Source of the DNA: Haloferax marinisediminis
GTDB taxonomy: Archaea > Halobacteriota > Halobacteria > Halobacteriales > Haloferacaceae
Direction of reading: 5' to 3'
Assembly (NCBI RefSeq): GCF_009674585.1
Contig: NZ_WKJP01000001.1
Span: forward strand, 1,054,001-1,118,000
Length of the DNA stretch: 64,000 nt
In this document: positions 41,986 to 51,235 of the stretch, in pieces
How the letters are laid out: the number at the start of each line of letters is the position of its first letter
Numbering within the stretch: the first letter of the stretch is position 1
Position numbers and translations under genes: made by a program
The notes under the pieces: model-generated
The model's input: only the letters and a program-made list of their open reading frames with translations
The model's database searches: none
Told to the model about the DNA's origin: nothing

Positions 41986-42894
41986 GTGCGCATCGGGTCA
42001 CGAGAAGTCGGCTACCCCCATCTTCTCGTCGCGGGGTTGCTCCTCGCGATGCTCCTCGGCGTCGCTGTCGGCGCCAGCACCTCGGCGTCGACCTACGGCG
42101 CGTTCAACCCTGCCTGGGACGGCGGCTCCGGTATCCGCGACGTGGCGACGGATGCGAAGATGGAGACGACCATTGCGTACAACACGACTACCTACGGTGA
42201 GGTGCGTGAATCCCGGACGGTCGCGTTCGTCGTCTCCCCAGAGTCGGGGTACACAGATGCAGAGGCCGCCCGACTCGAATCCTTCGTCCAGAACGGTGGA
42301 ACCCTCGTCGTCGCCGAGGACTTCAGACCACACAGTAACGAACTACTCGCCCAACTCGGCACCCAGGCACGCATCGACCAGACCCCGCTTCGAGACGACC
42401 GTCACCAGTTCAAGACTGGGGCGTTTCCGATTGCGACACACACAGCGTCGGACCCACTCACTCGTGACGTAGACCAACTGACGCTGAACCATCCAGCGAC
42501 CGTTTCGGCGAACGGGTCGACCGTCCTCGTTCGCTCGTCGAACTTCTCGTATCTGGACCGCGACGGTGACGCGACACTCGACGAGAACGAGACACTCCAG
42601 TCGTACCCCGTGGTGACCGTCGAACGCATCGGAGACGGTGAAGTCGTCGTCGTCAGCGACCCCAGTCTGTTCATCAACTCGATGCTCGAACAGTCTGACA
42701 ACCGGGCGTTCGCGGACGCACTCGTACAATCACACGACACATTGCTCGTCGACGTCTCACACGTGGACGAACGACCGCCGGTACAGGTTGCACTGTCCAT
42801 CCTTCGCGATTCGCCGCTCCTCCAGTTGGTCTTCGGCGTCACCGCGCTCGGCGTCCTCGTCGTCGTCGCACGACGTGGTCGAGTCGAGTCGTAA
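41986..42894 (+). CDS. DUF4350-domain membrane protein
   Basis: A 302-residue protein beginning with a GTG. One helix lies near the N-terminus (LLVAGLLLAMLLGVAVGAST). The DUF4350 core follows (FVVSPESGYTDAEAARLESF, NGGTLVVAEDFR), then HPATVSANGSTVLVRSSNF and VVVSDPSLFINSML. A final helix (PLLQLVFGVTALGVLVVVAR) has a basic tail. DUF4350 proteins are usually encoded with MoxR ATPases and DUF58 proteins, as here. The domain is presumably extracellular, possibly binding a ligand or peptide. Confidence 0.8.
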   Translation: MRIGSREVGYPHLLVAGLLLAMLLGVAVGASTSASTYGAFNPAWDGGSGIRDVATDAKMETTIAYNTTTYGEVRESRTVAFVVSPESGYTDAEAARLESFVQNGGTLVVAEDFRPHSNELLAQLGTQARIDQTPLRDDRHQFKTGAFPIATHTASDPLTRDVDQLTLNHPATVSANGSTVLVRSSNFSYLDRDGDATLDENETLQSYPVVTVERIGDGEVVVVSDPSLFINSMLEQSDNRAFADALVQSHDTLLVDVSHVDERPPVQVALSILRDSPLLQLVFGVTALGVLVVVARRGRVES

Positions 42895-42945
42895 CGGGTC
42901 CGAGCCAGCACACCTGCCGGAACTCGTGACGTATCGGAAGACCGC

Positions 42946-42954
42946 AATTATATG
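42946..42954 (+). promoter_or_regulatory. TATA box of moxR gene
   Basis: aattatatg is 27-35 bp before ATG 42981 and supports that start (leaderless) over the in-frame upstream codon at 42954. Confidence 0.6.
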
Positions 42955-42980
42955 TGACTCCCGTCTACAGTACAACAAGA

Positions 42981-43967
42981 ATGCATTCGCCCGAAGAGAT
43001 CTATTCGGCCATCCTCGACGAGACGTCACAGCTGCTCGTCGGGAACGAAGACGCGATTGAGGGCCTCACAATCGCGTTACTCACGAATGGGCACGTCCTC
43101 CTCGAAGGTGTCCCTGGGGTCGCCAAGACGACGATTGCGAATCTCTTCTCTCACGCGGCGGACCTCGACTTCCAGCGGATTCAGATGACGCCGGACGTCC
43201 TTCCTGCGGACATCACCGGGACGCACATCTACCGCGAGAACCTCGGTGAGTTCGACCTCCAGCGCGGCCCAGTCTTCTCCAACGTCGTCCTCGCGGACGA
43301 AATCAACCGTGCGACGCCGAAGACGCAGTCGGCGCTGTTAGAAGCCATGGAAGAAGGACAGGTGACCATCGAGGGAGAGACACTGCAACTCCCCCACCCG
43401 TTCATGGTAATCGCGACGCAGAACCCAATCGAGTACGAAGGCACATTCAACCTCCCGGAGGCACAACGCGACCGCTTCCAGTTCAAAATCATCATCGACC
43501 TGCCGGAGCGCAAAGACGAACGCGAGGTGCTGGAGCGCTTCCATCGCTCACCGTCACTCAAGCCCGCGGACATCACTAACGTCATCACCGACGCCGATAT
43601 CGGCACGGCACGGAACGAAGTCAACGACGTCCACGTCGACGACAAGGTGTTCGACTACATCCTGGACCTTGTCGAGGCGACGCGCACCCACCCCGAAGTC
43701 GAGTACGGTGCCTCGCCGCGTGCATCGCTCGCGTTCTTGCGTTCTAGCAAGGCCGCCGCAGCGATTCACGGGCGTGGCTACGTGATTCCGGACGACGTCA
43801 AGCGACTCGCACCGCTCATCTTGTCACACCGACTCGTCCTCGGGACGGAAGCGGATATCAGCGGGCGCACACCACGCGAAATCGTTAGGGAAGTCGTCGA
43901 CTCAGTCCCGACGCCTGATGTCGAACCAGCTGAATCACAGAAACCGCCAGTCGCAGGCGACGACTGA
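42981..43967 (+). CDS. MoxR-family AAA+ ATPase
   Basis: A 328-residue AAA+ ATPase: Walker A LLEGVPGVAKTTIAN near residue 45, the MoxR segment FQRIQMTPDVLPADITG, Walker B NVVLADEINRATPKTQSALL and sensor regions through IATQNPIEYEGTFNLPEAQR. MoxR proteins act as chaperones that work on VWA/DUF58 proteins, and a DUF58 gene is encoded nearby on the other strand. The start follows from the TATA spacing. It likely assembles or activates the envelope complex of this module. Confidence 0.9.
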   Translation: MHSPEEIYSAILDETSQLLVGNEDAIEGLTIALLTNGHVLLEGVPGVAKTTIANLFSHAADLDFQRIQMTPDVLPADITGTHIYRENLGEFDLQRGPVFSNVVLADEINRATPKTQSALLEAMEEGQVTIEGETLQLPHPFMVIATQNPIEYEGTFNLPEAQRDRFQFKIIIDLPERKDEREVLERFHRSPSLKPADITNVITDADIGTARNEVNDVHVDDKVFDYILDLVEATRTHPEVEYGASPRASLAFLRSSKAAAAIHGRGYVIPDDVKRLAPLILSHRLVLGTEADISGRTPREIVREVVDSVPTPDVEPAESQKPPVAGDD

Positions 43968-43990
43968 GGCGAGGGGTTCAGCGCGGAGAG

Positions 43991-44884
43991 TTAGACTTCA
44001 GGTTCTTCAGGAAGGTCAGTTGGCTCCCAGCGACAGGTGACTGCGAAGTCAGTGCCCTCACCTGGTGTGACTTCGACGGAGACTGGGACGTCGAGCCCCC
44101 GAGCCATCGTCACGGCGAGGAACGAGGCGACGGGTGTATCGAACGTCTCGCCAGTCGCGAATCGACAGTTCTCGACTCGGACCGTCAGTCGTCGATCGTC
44201 GTGGTCGACTTCTGCATCGCTCGTGTCCACGAGTTCGAACAACTCCACGAGTGCGTCGGTCGCTTGCTGGGCGAGCGTCGTCGGGTCGTCACCGAGTGGC
44301 CCGTCACGACTCTGTTCGAACTCGTCGACGAGGCCACTGCCACTTGGAGAGAGCGCAACACCGCGTTGGGTCTCGTCGTCGGTAATCACGAAGGTATCAC
44401 GGAGTGTGTCTGAATCGGGAATCGTGTAGGCGCGGTTCTCGGGGACGAACAGACGGACGGTCTCGCGTTCACGGTCTGGAACGTACACACGCGTGTCTTG
44501 CAAGCCGAGTTCGTCGACGAGTGCGCTGTGATTCGTCGCGTGGGGTTCGAACACTGACGACCCCACACCCACGGGGATGAACCGTTCTGGGCTCAGATAG
44601 CGGGTGACTGCGGCGGAAAACAGCCCAATTGCGCCGAGGACGACGAGCGTCTCTCGAACTGGTGGAACGAGCGCCGCACCCACGACGCCAGCGACGCCTA
44701 GCGCAAAGAGGGCGGCCGACGTGCGCCGATATTGGTGCTGTCGGAGGTCAGCGTAGCGTTGTCTGAGTTGGGCGTTCTCGCGTCGGAGTTGGGTAACCTC
44801 GTCTGTCTCGGTGGCCCCACTGCTCTCGTTCATCTCTGTCTGCCTTCGCCCCTTCACGTGCCCGTCGAGTTCGTCGAGACTCAT
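43991..44884 (-). CDS. Membrane-anchored coiled-coil protein of the DUF58 operon
   Basis: A 297-residue protein. The N-terminal coiled coil (EVTQLRRENAQLRQRYADLR) precedes a pair of helices (FALGVAGVVGAALVPPV; TLVVLGAIGLFSAAVTRYLS). A soluble mixed domain follows with PERFIPVGVGSSVFEPHATN and FETPVAS-like strands (actual GETFDTPVASFLAVTMARG). The ATG at 44884 overlaps the previous stop by 4 bp (ATGA); the longer open frame upstream is not used. It is translationally coupled to the upstream membrane gene. Confidence 0.7.
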   Translation of the reverse strand: MSLDELDGHVKGRRQTEMNESSGATETDEVTQLRRENAQLRQRYADLRQHQYRRTSAALFALGVAGVVGAALVPPVRETLVVLGAIGLFSAAVTRYLSPERFIPVGVGSSVFEPHATNHSALVDELGLQDTRVYVPDRERETVRLFVPENRAYTIPDSDTLRDTFVITDDETQRGVALSPSGSGLVDEFEQSRDGPLGDDPTTLAQQATDALVELFELVDTSDAEVDHDDRRLTVRVENCRFATGETFDTPVASFLAVTMARGLDVPVSVEVTPGEGTDFAVTCRWEPTDLPEEPEV

Positions 44885-45372
44885 TGGCTCGCCTCCCCGT
44901 TCACGAGGCCGAGTGTGACGCGTTCGTATCGGTGAATCGCATAGGAGATGGTTGCAGCGGCGACGACGAACAACACAGCGGACTGCCAGACCCATCGCAG
45001 GTTGGAGACGAGCACCCATACGACGCCGAGACTGGCGACGTACGTCCCCGCCAGCAGAGCGAGTCGACGACGGGACGGCGGCCACGAACTGGCACCACTC
45101 ACGAGCAGCGGGAAGACAGCGGCCTGTGTCACGGCGAGCGCTGCCATCCCTGTCTGTGGAAGGACGGTGATGACCAGTAGGTGGGCGGCGACGAACGCCG
45201 CGGGACCGGTCGTCACGGTGGCAACCGCGAGGATGACCGCCCCTGCGAGGACACCTGCGACGCCGTGCGTGAAGGCGGCTGCGGCGGTAAAGAGACAGAC
45301 ACCGAGCCCATCCAGTAGCGACAGCTCGTTCGAATTCAGCACACCTCGAATAGTCGGCATAGTTCGTTTCAT
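44881..45372 (-). CDS. Polytopic membrane protein of the DUF58 operon
   Basis: A 163-residue protein with about five to six hydrophobic helices (LGVCLFTAAAAFTHGVAGVL; AVILAVATVTTGPAAFVAAH; LLVITVLPQTGMAALAVTQA; LLAGTYVASLGVVWVLVSNL). It follows the DUF58 gene by 18 bp and overlaps the next gene by 4 bp, so the three minus-strand genes form an operon. The family is known to me only as a haloarchaeal uncharacterised protein. Confidence 0.7.
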   Translation of the reverse strand: MKRTMPTIRGVLNSNELSLLDGLGVCLFTAAAAFTHGVAGVLAGAVILAVATVTTGPAAFVAAHLLVITVLPQTGMAALAVTQAAVFPLLVSGASSWPPSRRRLALLAGTYVASLGVVWVLVSNLRWVWQSAVLFVVAAATISYAIHRYERVTLGLVNGEASQ

Positions 45373-45390
45373 TAGAGTCTCACTCGGGTA

Positions 45391-46830
45391 TCATTCGGCA
45401 GACGTGGCCACACTGGCCGTCGCACTCTCGACTGCGGTCTTCGGTCCGACTTCGTAGGCAGTGACAGTCGGGAGGCGGTCGAGGCGTTTTCGGAACTCTT
45501 CGAACTCGATGAACCCGTTGCGGTCGGCTGGCCCCTCGTCGAACAGCACGTTCGGTGTGAGAAAGACCGTCGTTCGACTGCTGCGTTGTGCGGCGACGAC
45601 GACTGCTTCGTACGTCTCGGCTTTCGACGAATCGTCGGTGACGAGAACGAGGTGGTCGTCGCGGTCGACACGGCTACACGCCGTCTTGACCGCATCGAAC
45701 AGTGGTTTGTCGACGACACGGGAGACGTACGACGTCGACTCCGTCAGATATGGTCGGAGCGTGCGCGCGAACGCCGAGTCGTCGCCTTCGAGTGCAGCGC
45801 CTCGGGCGAGCGCGTCAGTCGGCGCAATCGGGGTAGACGATTCTGCCATCCGGGCCGTTCCCGTGGCCGGCGTGTACGCCAGCAGTTTCCGCCGAACCGT
45901 CTGATACGCGTTCGACGAAGACGATGGGCCGAACTCCCATACTGTTCCCTCGTCGGCGACGAGTCGGGTCGAGAGTGGGTCGTTGTACGCCTCCGCTGCC
46001 TGCACGAGGCCGAGTGCGACCTCGCGTCCGTACGCGAACATCGTCCGCCCGTCGGGGCCTCTGTTCATGTGTGACCCGACGTCGACGACCAGCGAGAGGA
46101 GGTAGTCAGACTCCGACTCGAACTCGCGGATGTGTGGGTGGTTCATCCGCGCAGTCGTCTTCCAGTCGATTTGCGAGAGGGTGTCGCCCGGGAGGTACTG
46201 CCGGGTATCGCGGGTGACCAACCCCGGTCCAGTCTGGTCGCTCGAGTGCTCGCCAAATATCGCACCGGACCGTTCTCCACCTTGTCCAACGTGGATTCCG
46301 TTGGGTGCGGGCGACTCGACGAGACAGGCGGCGTCGGTCTCGATCGTCACCGTCTCTGTGAAGTATCCCATCCGGTCGTGGAGGGTAACACGGATACTCT
46401 CGAACGCGATGCGCCCAGCAATTGGAAACGACACACTACACGTCGCCGACCCAGCGGTCTCACCCGGTTCGAGCGTGACACGCCGATGCTCGTCCGAGGA
46501 GACGTCGACACTCGGTGGGGCGACGAACGCCACGTCGAGCGGGGCGTCCAGTGGCGAGGAGAGCGACGCGCGCACGGTGACTGCGGCTCGGTCGCCGACA
46601 GATACGGCCGACGGGTCGACCGAGACAGTCGTCGAGAGAGTTTCAGAAGCGGTCGTCATCGTCCGGAGCGCGTCGAGTTGCGCGACGAGAAGCCACGCGG
46701 TGAGCCCACCCGCAGCGAACAGTGAAACTGGTTCGCCGAGAACGACGGCGAAGACGGCGAAAAAACACGCAGTCCCGGCGAGCAGCGCCCACCGACGGGT
46801 CGGTACCATCGTGCGAGTGATTTGTGGCAC
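45391..46830 (-). CDS. DUF58-domain protein
   Basis: A 479-residue protein. Two N-terminal helices (WALLAGTACFFAVFAVVLGE; SLFAAGGLTAWLLVAQLD) are followed by a beta domain and the DUF58 signature TRQYLPGDTLSQIDWKTTAR near residue 210. A VWA-like region follows (LLSLVVDVGSHM). DUF58 proteins are the usual partners of MoxR ATPases, and the moxR gene lies on the opposite strand about 1.4 kb away. ATG 46809 (MVPTRRWALL) is an alternative start. Divergent from the large exported protein with only 9 bp between the listed starts, so the two promoters must overlap. Confidence 0.87.
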   Translation of the reverse strand: MPQITRTMVPTRRWALLAGTACFFAVFAVVLGEPVSLFAAGGLTAWLLVAQLDALRTMTTASETLSTTVSVDPSAVSVGDRAAVTVRASLSSPLDAPLDVAFVAPPSVDVSSDEHRRVTLEPGETAGSATCSVSFPIAGRIAFESIRVTLHDRMGYFTETVTIETDAACLVESPAPNGIHVGQGGERSGAIFGEHSSDQTGPGLVTRDTRQYLPGDTLSQIDWKTTARMNHPHIREFESESDYLLSLVVDVGSHMNRGPDGRTMFAYGREVALGLVQAAEAYNDPLSTRLVADEGTVWEFGPSSSSNAYQTVRRKLLAYTPATGTARMAESSTPIAPTDALARGAALEGDDSAFARTLRPYLTESTSYVSRVVDKPLFDAVKTACSRVDRDDHLVLVTDDSSKAETYEAVVVAAQRSSRTTVFLTPNVLFDEGPADRNGFIEFEEFRKRLDRLPTVTAYEVGPKTAVESATASVATSAE

Positions 46831-46839
46831 TACAATTGA

Positions 46840-49053
46840 ATGTTTGTGTTCGATATCCTCGATTCGTTCGAATGCGAAAACCCATTACGGTGGCATGTTT
46901 CGCTACGATTAGTGCGTGGAGACTGGGGGACGATTGGTCGACTCTTGTGTACGATACTCGTACTGCTGAGTGCTGTTTCTGCCCCCGTCGTTGCCGCTCC
47001 AACCGACAGTGGAGTTGAGACAGACGACAGCGACGCGCCGAAGCTTACGGCACCGGGGGCACCGTACCCGCTGCAACAACAGACCACCCCTGAAAACTCC
47101 ACCAACAACAGTAGCGACGTCCTCCACGAGAACCCCGACGAAGTGGACGACGAGAACGAACTCGACCGTCTCCTTTCGTACCTCTCTGGGCGAATGAACT
47201 CGAACATTGGCACGAGTACGCTCCAACTCAGTCAGGGGCAGTACGACGCGGCCAAAGCGGCACTCGGTGACGACTACTCGACCTCGCTCGGCAAGTACGT
47301 CGACGTGCAAGGCGAGACCGACGAAGAGGGTGCCGGCGATCAGTACGAGACGGTCCAAGAGACACAACGAGAGTACGTCGACACGGTCCAGGAGTTCCGT
47401 GAAACACAGCGTGCCTACCGAGCGGCCAAACAGGCTGGCAACGACGCGCGTGCTCGTGAACTCGCACGGAAGCTAACGCAACTGGCCGACGAAGGAGAGA
47501 CACAAACGGCCACACTCGTGACCACGTTCGCGACAATCTCGAACGAGACTGGAAGCGACCTCTCGGAGAGTCAGGCACAACTCGAGTCGATTCAGGCGAA
47601 CATCTCCGACCAACGCGACGAAATCGTCGCGCTGGAGTTCACCGATACTCGCATCACGGTCGAACCGTACGACCGGAATATCTCGTTTACTGACCCACTG
47701 TTCGTGTCAGGGACGCTCGAAACAGCGAACGGAACGCCAGTCGAGACGACCGATGCTCGGTTCACGATTGGCGAGCAGACGATTCGAGCGCCCATCGATT
47801 CGGATGGGTCGTTCACGTTCACCTACCGACCAACGCGCGTGCCAGCGAACGCGTCGAATCTGACGCTTCGGTATCAGCCTGTGAATAGCTCAGTGTATCG
47901 GCCGACACAGCGGGGGCTTCCAGTGTCGATCACGCAAGTCGACGCGACAGCAGAGATTGCTGTCCCGACGAATTCGACGTACGGCTACGCTGACTCACTC
48001 GCTGTCGACGTGCTGCTTCTCGTCGACGGGTCGCCAGTCGAACAGTTCCCGGTGACTGCATCGCTCGGTCGCACCCGGCTCTCGTCCAGTGCAACTGCCG
48101 AAACGGGGCGGGCGACGCTCGACGGAACGGTTCCTGCATCGGCGTCCGTTGGAGACGTGACGATTCGAGTTGCGCCCGACAGCACCACCCGCGCGGTCAG
48201 CTTCACCCCTGTGACGGAGCAGGTTCGCATCACGAGTGAACAGACCAGCCTCGACGCGACTGCTCAGACGTCCGAAGGGCAGACGGTCGTCGTCGAGGGT
48301 GCCCTCACGACGGAAGACGGCGACGCCGTCAGCGACCAACCGCTCACGGTCCGGGTCGGGACCCGAACAGTCGAGACGACGACTGGTGCGTCGGGTGCCT
48401 ACCGGACGACAATCGAACGCCCTGCGGACGTGTCCACAGAGAATGCGACGGTCACAGTCGTGTTCGATGGCGACGACACAAACCTCGAATCGACGTCGAC
48501 GACGGTGGCTGTCCAACACTCCACTGCTGGTGGTGCGAGCGGCAACGGGACAGCAGAGGAAGGTTCGCTTCCGTTTGCGCTGCTGGACGCCCTCTGGGTC
48601 GTCGCTGGGGCCGGCCTCGTCGGTCTCGCGACAGTGGTTCTCCTGCGACGGCGAACGGATGACACTACCGAGGTGGTCGAAACTGACTCGCCGTCTCCGA
48701 GTGATGAGGGAGTGGATACAGAGACACCCCCGTCTACCGAATCTATCGCGACAAATGCGCTCACATCCGCCAGAGAACTTCTCTCGGCAGGGAACCCGAA
48801 CGATGCTGTCGTCGTCGCATACACTGGCATGCGACACTCGTTGGCGTCAGTCGCTGACATCGACGACTCGGCGACCCACTGGGAGTTCTCCGAACAGTGC
48901 GCAGAGGCTGGCGTCGGCGATGCAGACGCACTCACAACACTCACTGCCGGGTACGAGACGGCAGCGTACAGTGGGCGTACTGTCGACACCGACGAGGCAG
49001 AAGCGCTGGTCGACACTGCAGAAGCGCTGGTCGACGCCACGGAAGCGCCGTAA
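46840..49053 (+). CDS. Large exported protein with C-terminal DUF4129-like domain
   Basis: A 737-residue protein. An N-terminal hydrophobic signal (IGRLLCTILVLLSAVSAPVV) is followed by an alpha-helical acidic region (TVQETQREYVDTVQEFRETQ near residue 170-200). Several Ig-like beta domains follow (FVSGTLETANGTPVETTDAR; VVEGALTTEDGDAVSDQPLT). A membrane helix near residue 590 (ALWVVAGAGLVGLATVVLLR) leads to a cytoplasmic DUF4129-like helical tail (VVAYTGMRHSLASVADIDDS, THWEFSEQCAEAG). The start is uncertain: GTG 46912 would put the signal peptide closer to the N-terminus. It is typical of haloarchaeal MoxR/DUF58 loci. Confidence 0.78.
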   Translation: MFVFDILDSFECENPLRWHVSLRLVRGDWGTIGRLLCTILVLLSAVSAPVVAAPTDSGVETDDSDAPKLTAPGAPYPLQQQTTPENSTNNSSDVLHENPDEVDDENELDRLLSYLSGRMNSNIGTSTLQLSQGQYDAAKAALGDDYSTSLGKYVDVQGETDEEGAGDQYETVQETQREYVDTVQEFRETQRAYRAAKQAGNDARARELARKLTQLADEGETQTATLVTTFATISNETGSDLSESQAQLESIQANISDQRDEIVALEFTDTRITVEPYDRNISFTDPLFVSGTLETANGTPVETTDARFTIGEQTIRAPIDSDGSFTFTYRPTRVPANASNLTLRYQPVNSSVYRPTQRGLPVSITQVDATAEIAVPTNSTYGYADSLAVDVLLLVDGSPVEQFPVTASLGRTRLSSSATAETGRATLDGTVPASASVGDVTIRVAPDSTTRAVSFTPVTEQVRITSEQTSLDATAQTSEGQTVVVEGALTTEDGDAVSDQPLTVRVGTRTVETTTGASGAYRTTIERPADVSTENATVTVVFDGDDTNLESTSTTVAVQHSTAGGASGNGTAEEGSLPFALLDALWVVAGAGLVGLATVVLLRRRTDDTTEVVETDSPSPSDEGVDTETPPSTESIATNALTSARELLSAGNPNDAVVVAYTGMRHSLASVADIDDSATHWEFSEQCAEAGVGDADALTTLTAGYETAAYSGRTVDTDEAEALVDTAEALVDATEAP

Positions 49054-49143
49054 CGCGGAGCGTCGCCGACGTGAGAGACGAGTCTCCCAATCGTGGCTGT
49101 TGACCAACTGATTTTTGTGCACGCTTCTCGCATGCCCAGATAG

Positions 49144-50187
49144 ATGTCGGAGCGCTCTGATTGGCGGCTCTATCTCCCCGAGCCGATACGCACCCTCCCA
49201 GCCGACCTCGCCGCCGTCGTCGCGATGGTCGTGCTCACCTTACTGGCGACGCTCACCCCCGGTCTCGACCAGACGCCACTCCGGGTCGTCGTTGGACTCC
49301 CGTTCGTCCTGTTCGTCCCAGGGTACGCACTCATCGCCGCGCTCTTCCCCGAACGCGGACCTGCCCCACACGAGGGTGACGACACGGACGAAACACTCGG
49401 TAGCCTCGACGACGACGCGGGAATCGACGGGATCGAGCGCGTCGCGCTCTCGTTCGGGACGAGCATCGCCGTCGTGCCGCTGCTCGGCCTCGTGCTCAAC
49501 TTCACGCCGTGGGGAATCCGCCTCGTCCCCATCCTCGTCGCAGTCAGTGGCTTCACGCTCGTCGGAGTCGCTGCAGCAGCATCACGTCGGAACGCCCTGC
49601 CCGAAGACGAGCGGTTCATCGTCCCGTACGACGACTGGCTCGCCGCCGGGAAGTCGGAACTCTTCGAACCGGCCACGCGCACTGACGCGATGTTGAACGT
49701 CGTCCTCGCGGTGAGTGTCGTCCTCGCAATGGGCAGTGTTGGCTACGCAGTCGCGGTTCCCAAAGACGGTGAGTCGTTCAGCGAACTCTACTTGCTGACA
49801 GAGAACGACGACGGCGAACTCGTCGCAGACGGCTATCCGGAAGAACTCGTTCGCGGAGAACCTGCATCACTCGTCGTCGGTGTCGGGAATCAGGAACACC
49901 AGCAGGTGAACTACACGACGGTCGTGTTGCTCCAGCGGGTCGAAGTGCAGAACAATTCGACGACTGTCCTCGAACAAGACCGCCTTCGGACGTTCTCACC
50001 GACGCTCGCTCACAACGAGACGTGGCACCAGCAACACCAGATTCGCCCCACGATGACGGGTGAGCGACTTCGGTTGACCTACCTGTTGTACAAGGGCGCC
50101 CCTCCTGCGTCCCCGAGCGCCGAGAACGCGTACCGTGAAGTCCACCTGTGGGTAACCGTTCGGGACGATTCGACTGCAACTGCCTAG
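49144..50187 (+). CDS. DUF1616-domain membrane protein
   Basis: A 347-residue protein. Four hydrophobic segments lie in the first 190 residues (LAAVVAMVVLTLLATLTPGL; LRVVVGLPFVLFVPGYALIA; SIAVVPLLGLVLNFTPWGIR; LVPILVAVSGFTLVGVAAAA). A fifth near residue 185 (VVLAVSVVLAMGSVGYAVAV) precedes an extracellular beta domain (FSELYLLTENDDGELVADGY ... VVGVGNQEHQQVNYTTVVLL). This is the DUF1616 layout. It follows the DUF4129-like gene by about 90 bp in the same direction. Members often accompany surface glycosylation or S-layer genes; the exact role is unknown. Confidence 0.85.
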   Translation: MSERSDWRLYLPEPIRTLPADLAAVVAMVVLTLLATLTPGLDQTPLRVVVGLPFVLFVPGYALIAALFPERGPAPHEGDDTDETLGSLDDDAGIDGIERVALSFGTSIAVVPLLGLVLNFTPWGIRLVPILVAVSGFTLVGVAAAASRRNALPEDERFIVPYDDWLAAGKSELFEPATRTDAMLNVVLAVSVVLAMGSVGYAVAVPKDGESFSELYLLTENDDGELVADGYPEELVRGEPASLVVGVGNQEHQQVNYTTVVLLQRVEVQNNSTTVLEQDRLRTFSPTLAHNETWHQQHQIRPTMTGERLRLTYLLYKGAPPASPSAENAYREVHLWVTVRDDSTATA

Positions 50188-50546
50188 TCCGCTGTGGGGT
50201 TGCTTACGCGGTCCAACTGAGAGTGTAGGAGTGTACGTCAGAGACAACACTAGTTGTGGTTCACCGAATAGTTCAGGAGACAATTTGAGAAATATATCTG
50301 AAGTACCGTATCTTCTCGAATCTACTCTCTAAGCGCCGATATTCCTGTAACTATTGAATACGTCTACGAGATGGTTGTTCAAAGAAAGATAGCACATCTA
50401 GCTCGGGATTTGGGAAAGCCCCGCTCACGACTGACCATGTGTCCAACGTCCAATGTAATATATTCGTGTTCTAATTTTATCAGTTCTGATAGCCATCAAG
50501 TAATGTTTACAACACTCCATGCCGAACGAATGGGTGTATCGACAGG
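50188..50546. other. AT-richer intergenic region upstream of rdfA
   Basis: About 360 bp with no convincing gene. AT-rich patches (aatatattcgtgttctaatt near 50457; gtaatgtttacaac near 50499) should include the rdfA promoter. Nothing else is recognised. Confidence 0.45.
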
Positions 50547-51206
50547 ATGCGCAACTCAGGAAACAAGGTCTCCCGTCGTGGTGGTCGGGGTCCCAAGATA
50601 GAGCGGATAGCCGACCGATACGGCCTTCCTGACCTCGGCGACGACCTCGTTGCTGCATGGTTGGGTGACGGTGAGGAGCAGCGGAGCCTCCGCGAACTCG
50701 AAGCAGACGTCAACAAGCGGCTTATCCACGCCGCCCTCGACGAGGCCGGTGCTCACGTTCTCGATGGCGAAACCGACAACTTCTATCGACTCTTGACGAG
50801 CGACGACGTGTCCGCTGGGAGTCGTACTGCGGCACGAAACGCACTTCGTGAGAAGGGCGTCGATGTCGACCAACTTGAGTCGGATATCATCTCCTACCAG
50901 TCGGTGTACAACTATCTGAAACGACACCGCAACGTCGAACGCGAGTCTACTGACGACGACGAGACTGCCGTCGAGTCTGGACTCAGTACGATTCGGAAAC
51001 TTCGGTCTCGCCTTCGGACGGTCACCATCGACGTTATCGACCGACTCGTCAAGGCGAACGAGGTGTTCATCGGCTCGTACGAAGTCGACGTCGATATCCG
51101 CGTCACCTGCACAGACTGTGAGACACGAATGACCCCAACAGCGTTGCTCTCCTCCGGGCACTGTAACTGCGACCCGACGGCGACCGACGGCGCAGTGGAC
51201 GAGTAG
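50547..51206 (+). CDS. rdfA: Rod-determining factor RdfA
   Basis: A 219-residue protein of the haloarchaeal rod-determining factor family, needed in Haloferax volcanii for the rod cell type. The conserved N-terminus KIERIADRYGLPDLGDDLVA is followed by LAWLGDGEEQ-like residues (actual AAWLGDGEEQRSLRELEADVN) and FYRLLTSDDVSAGSR. A C-terminal zinc-type cluster CTDCETRMTPTALLSSGHCN ends the protein. The N-terminal part could bind DNA. It is followed after 29 bp by an SMC-like gene, the conserved partner arrangement. ATG 50547 is the first start that keeps the basic N-terminal tail. Confidence 0.88.
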   Translation: MRNSGNKVSRRGGRGPKIERIADRYGLPDLGDDLVAAWLGDGEEQRSLRELEADVNKRLIHAALDEAGAHVLDGETDNFYRLLTSDDVSAGSRTAARNALREKGVDVDQLESDIISYQSVYNYLKRHRNVERESTDDDETAVESGLSTIRKLRSRLRTVTIDVIDRLVKANEVFIGSYEVDVDIRVTCTDCETRMTPTALLSSGHCNCDPTATDGAVDE

Positions 51207-51235
51207 CAACCGACTAAATCCAGATTACAACACGA

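Noticed and set aside
45330-45345. gaattcagcac as another copy of the ctctattcagca repeat
   Set aside because: It is coding sequence (LNSNEL) of a membrane protein and lacks the rest of the repeat.
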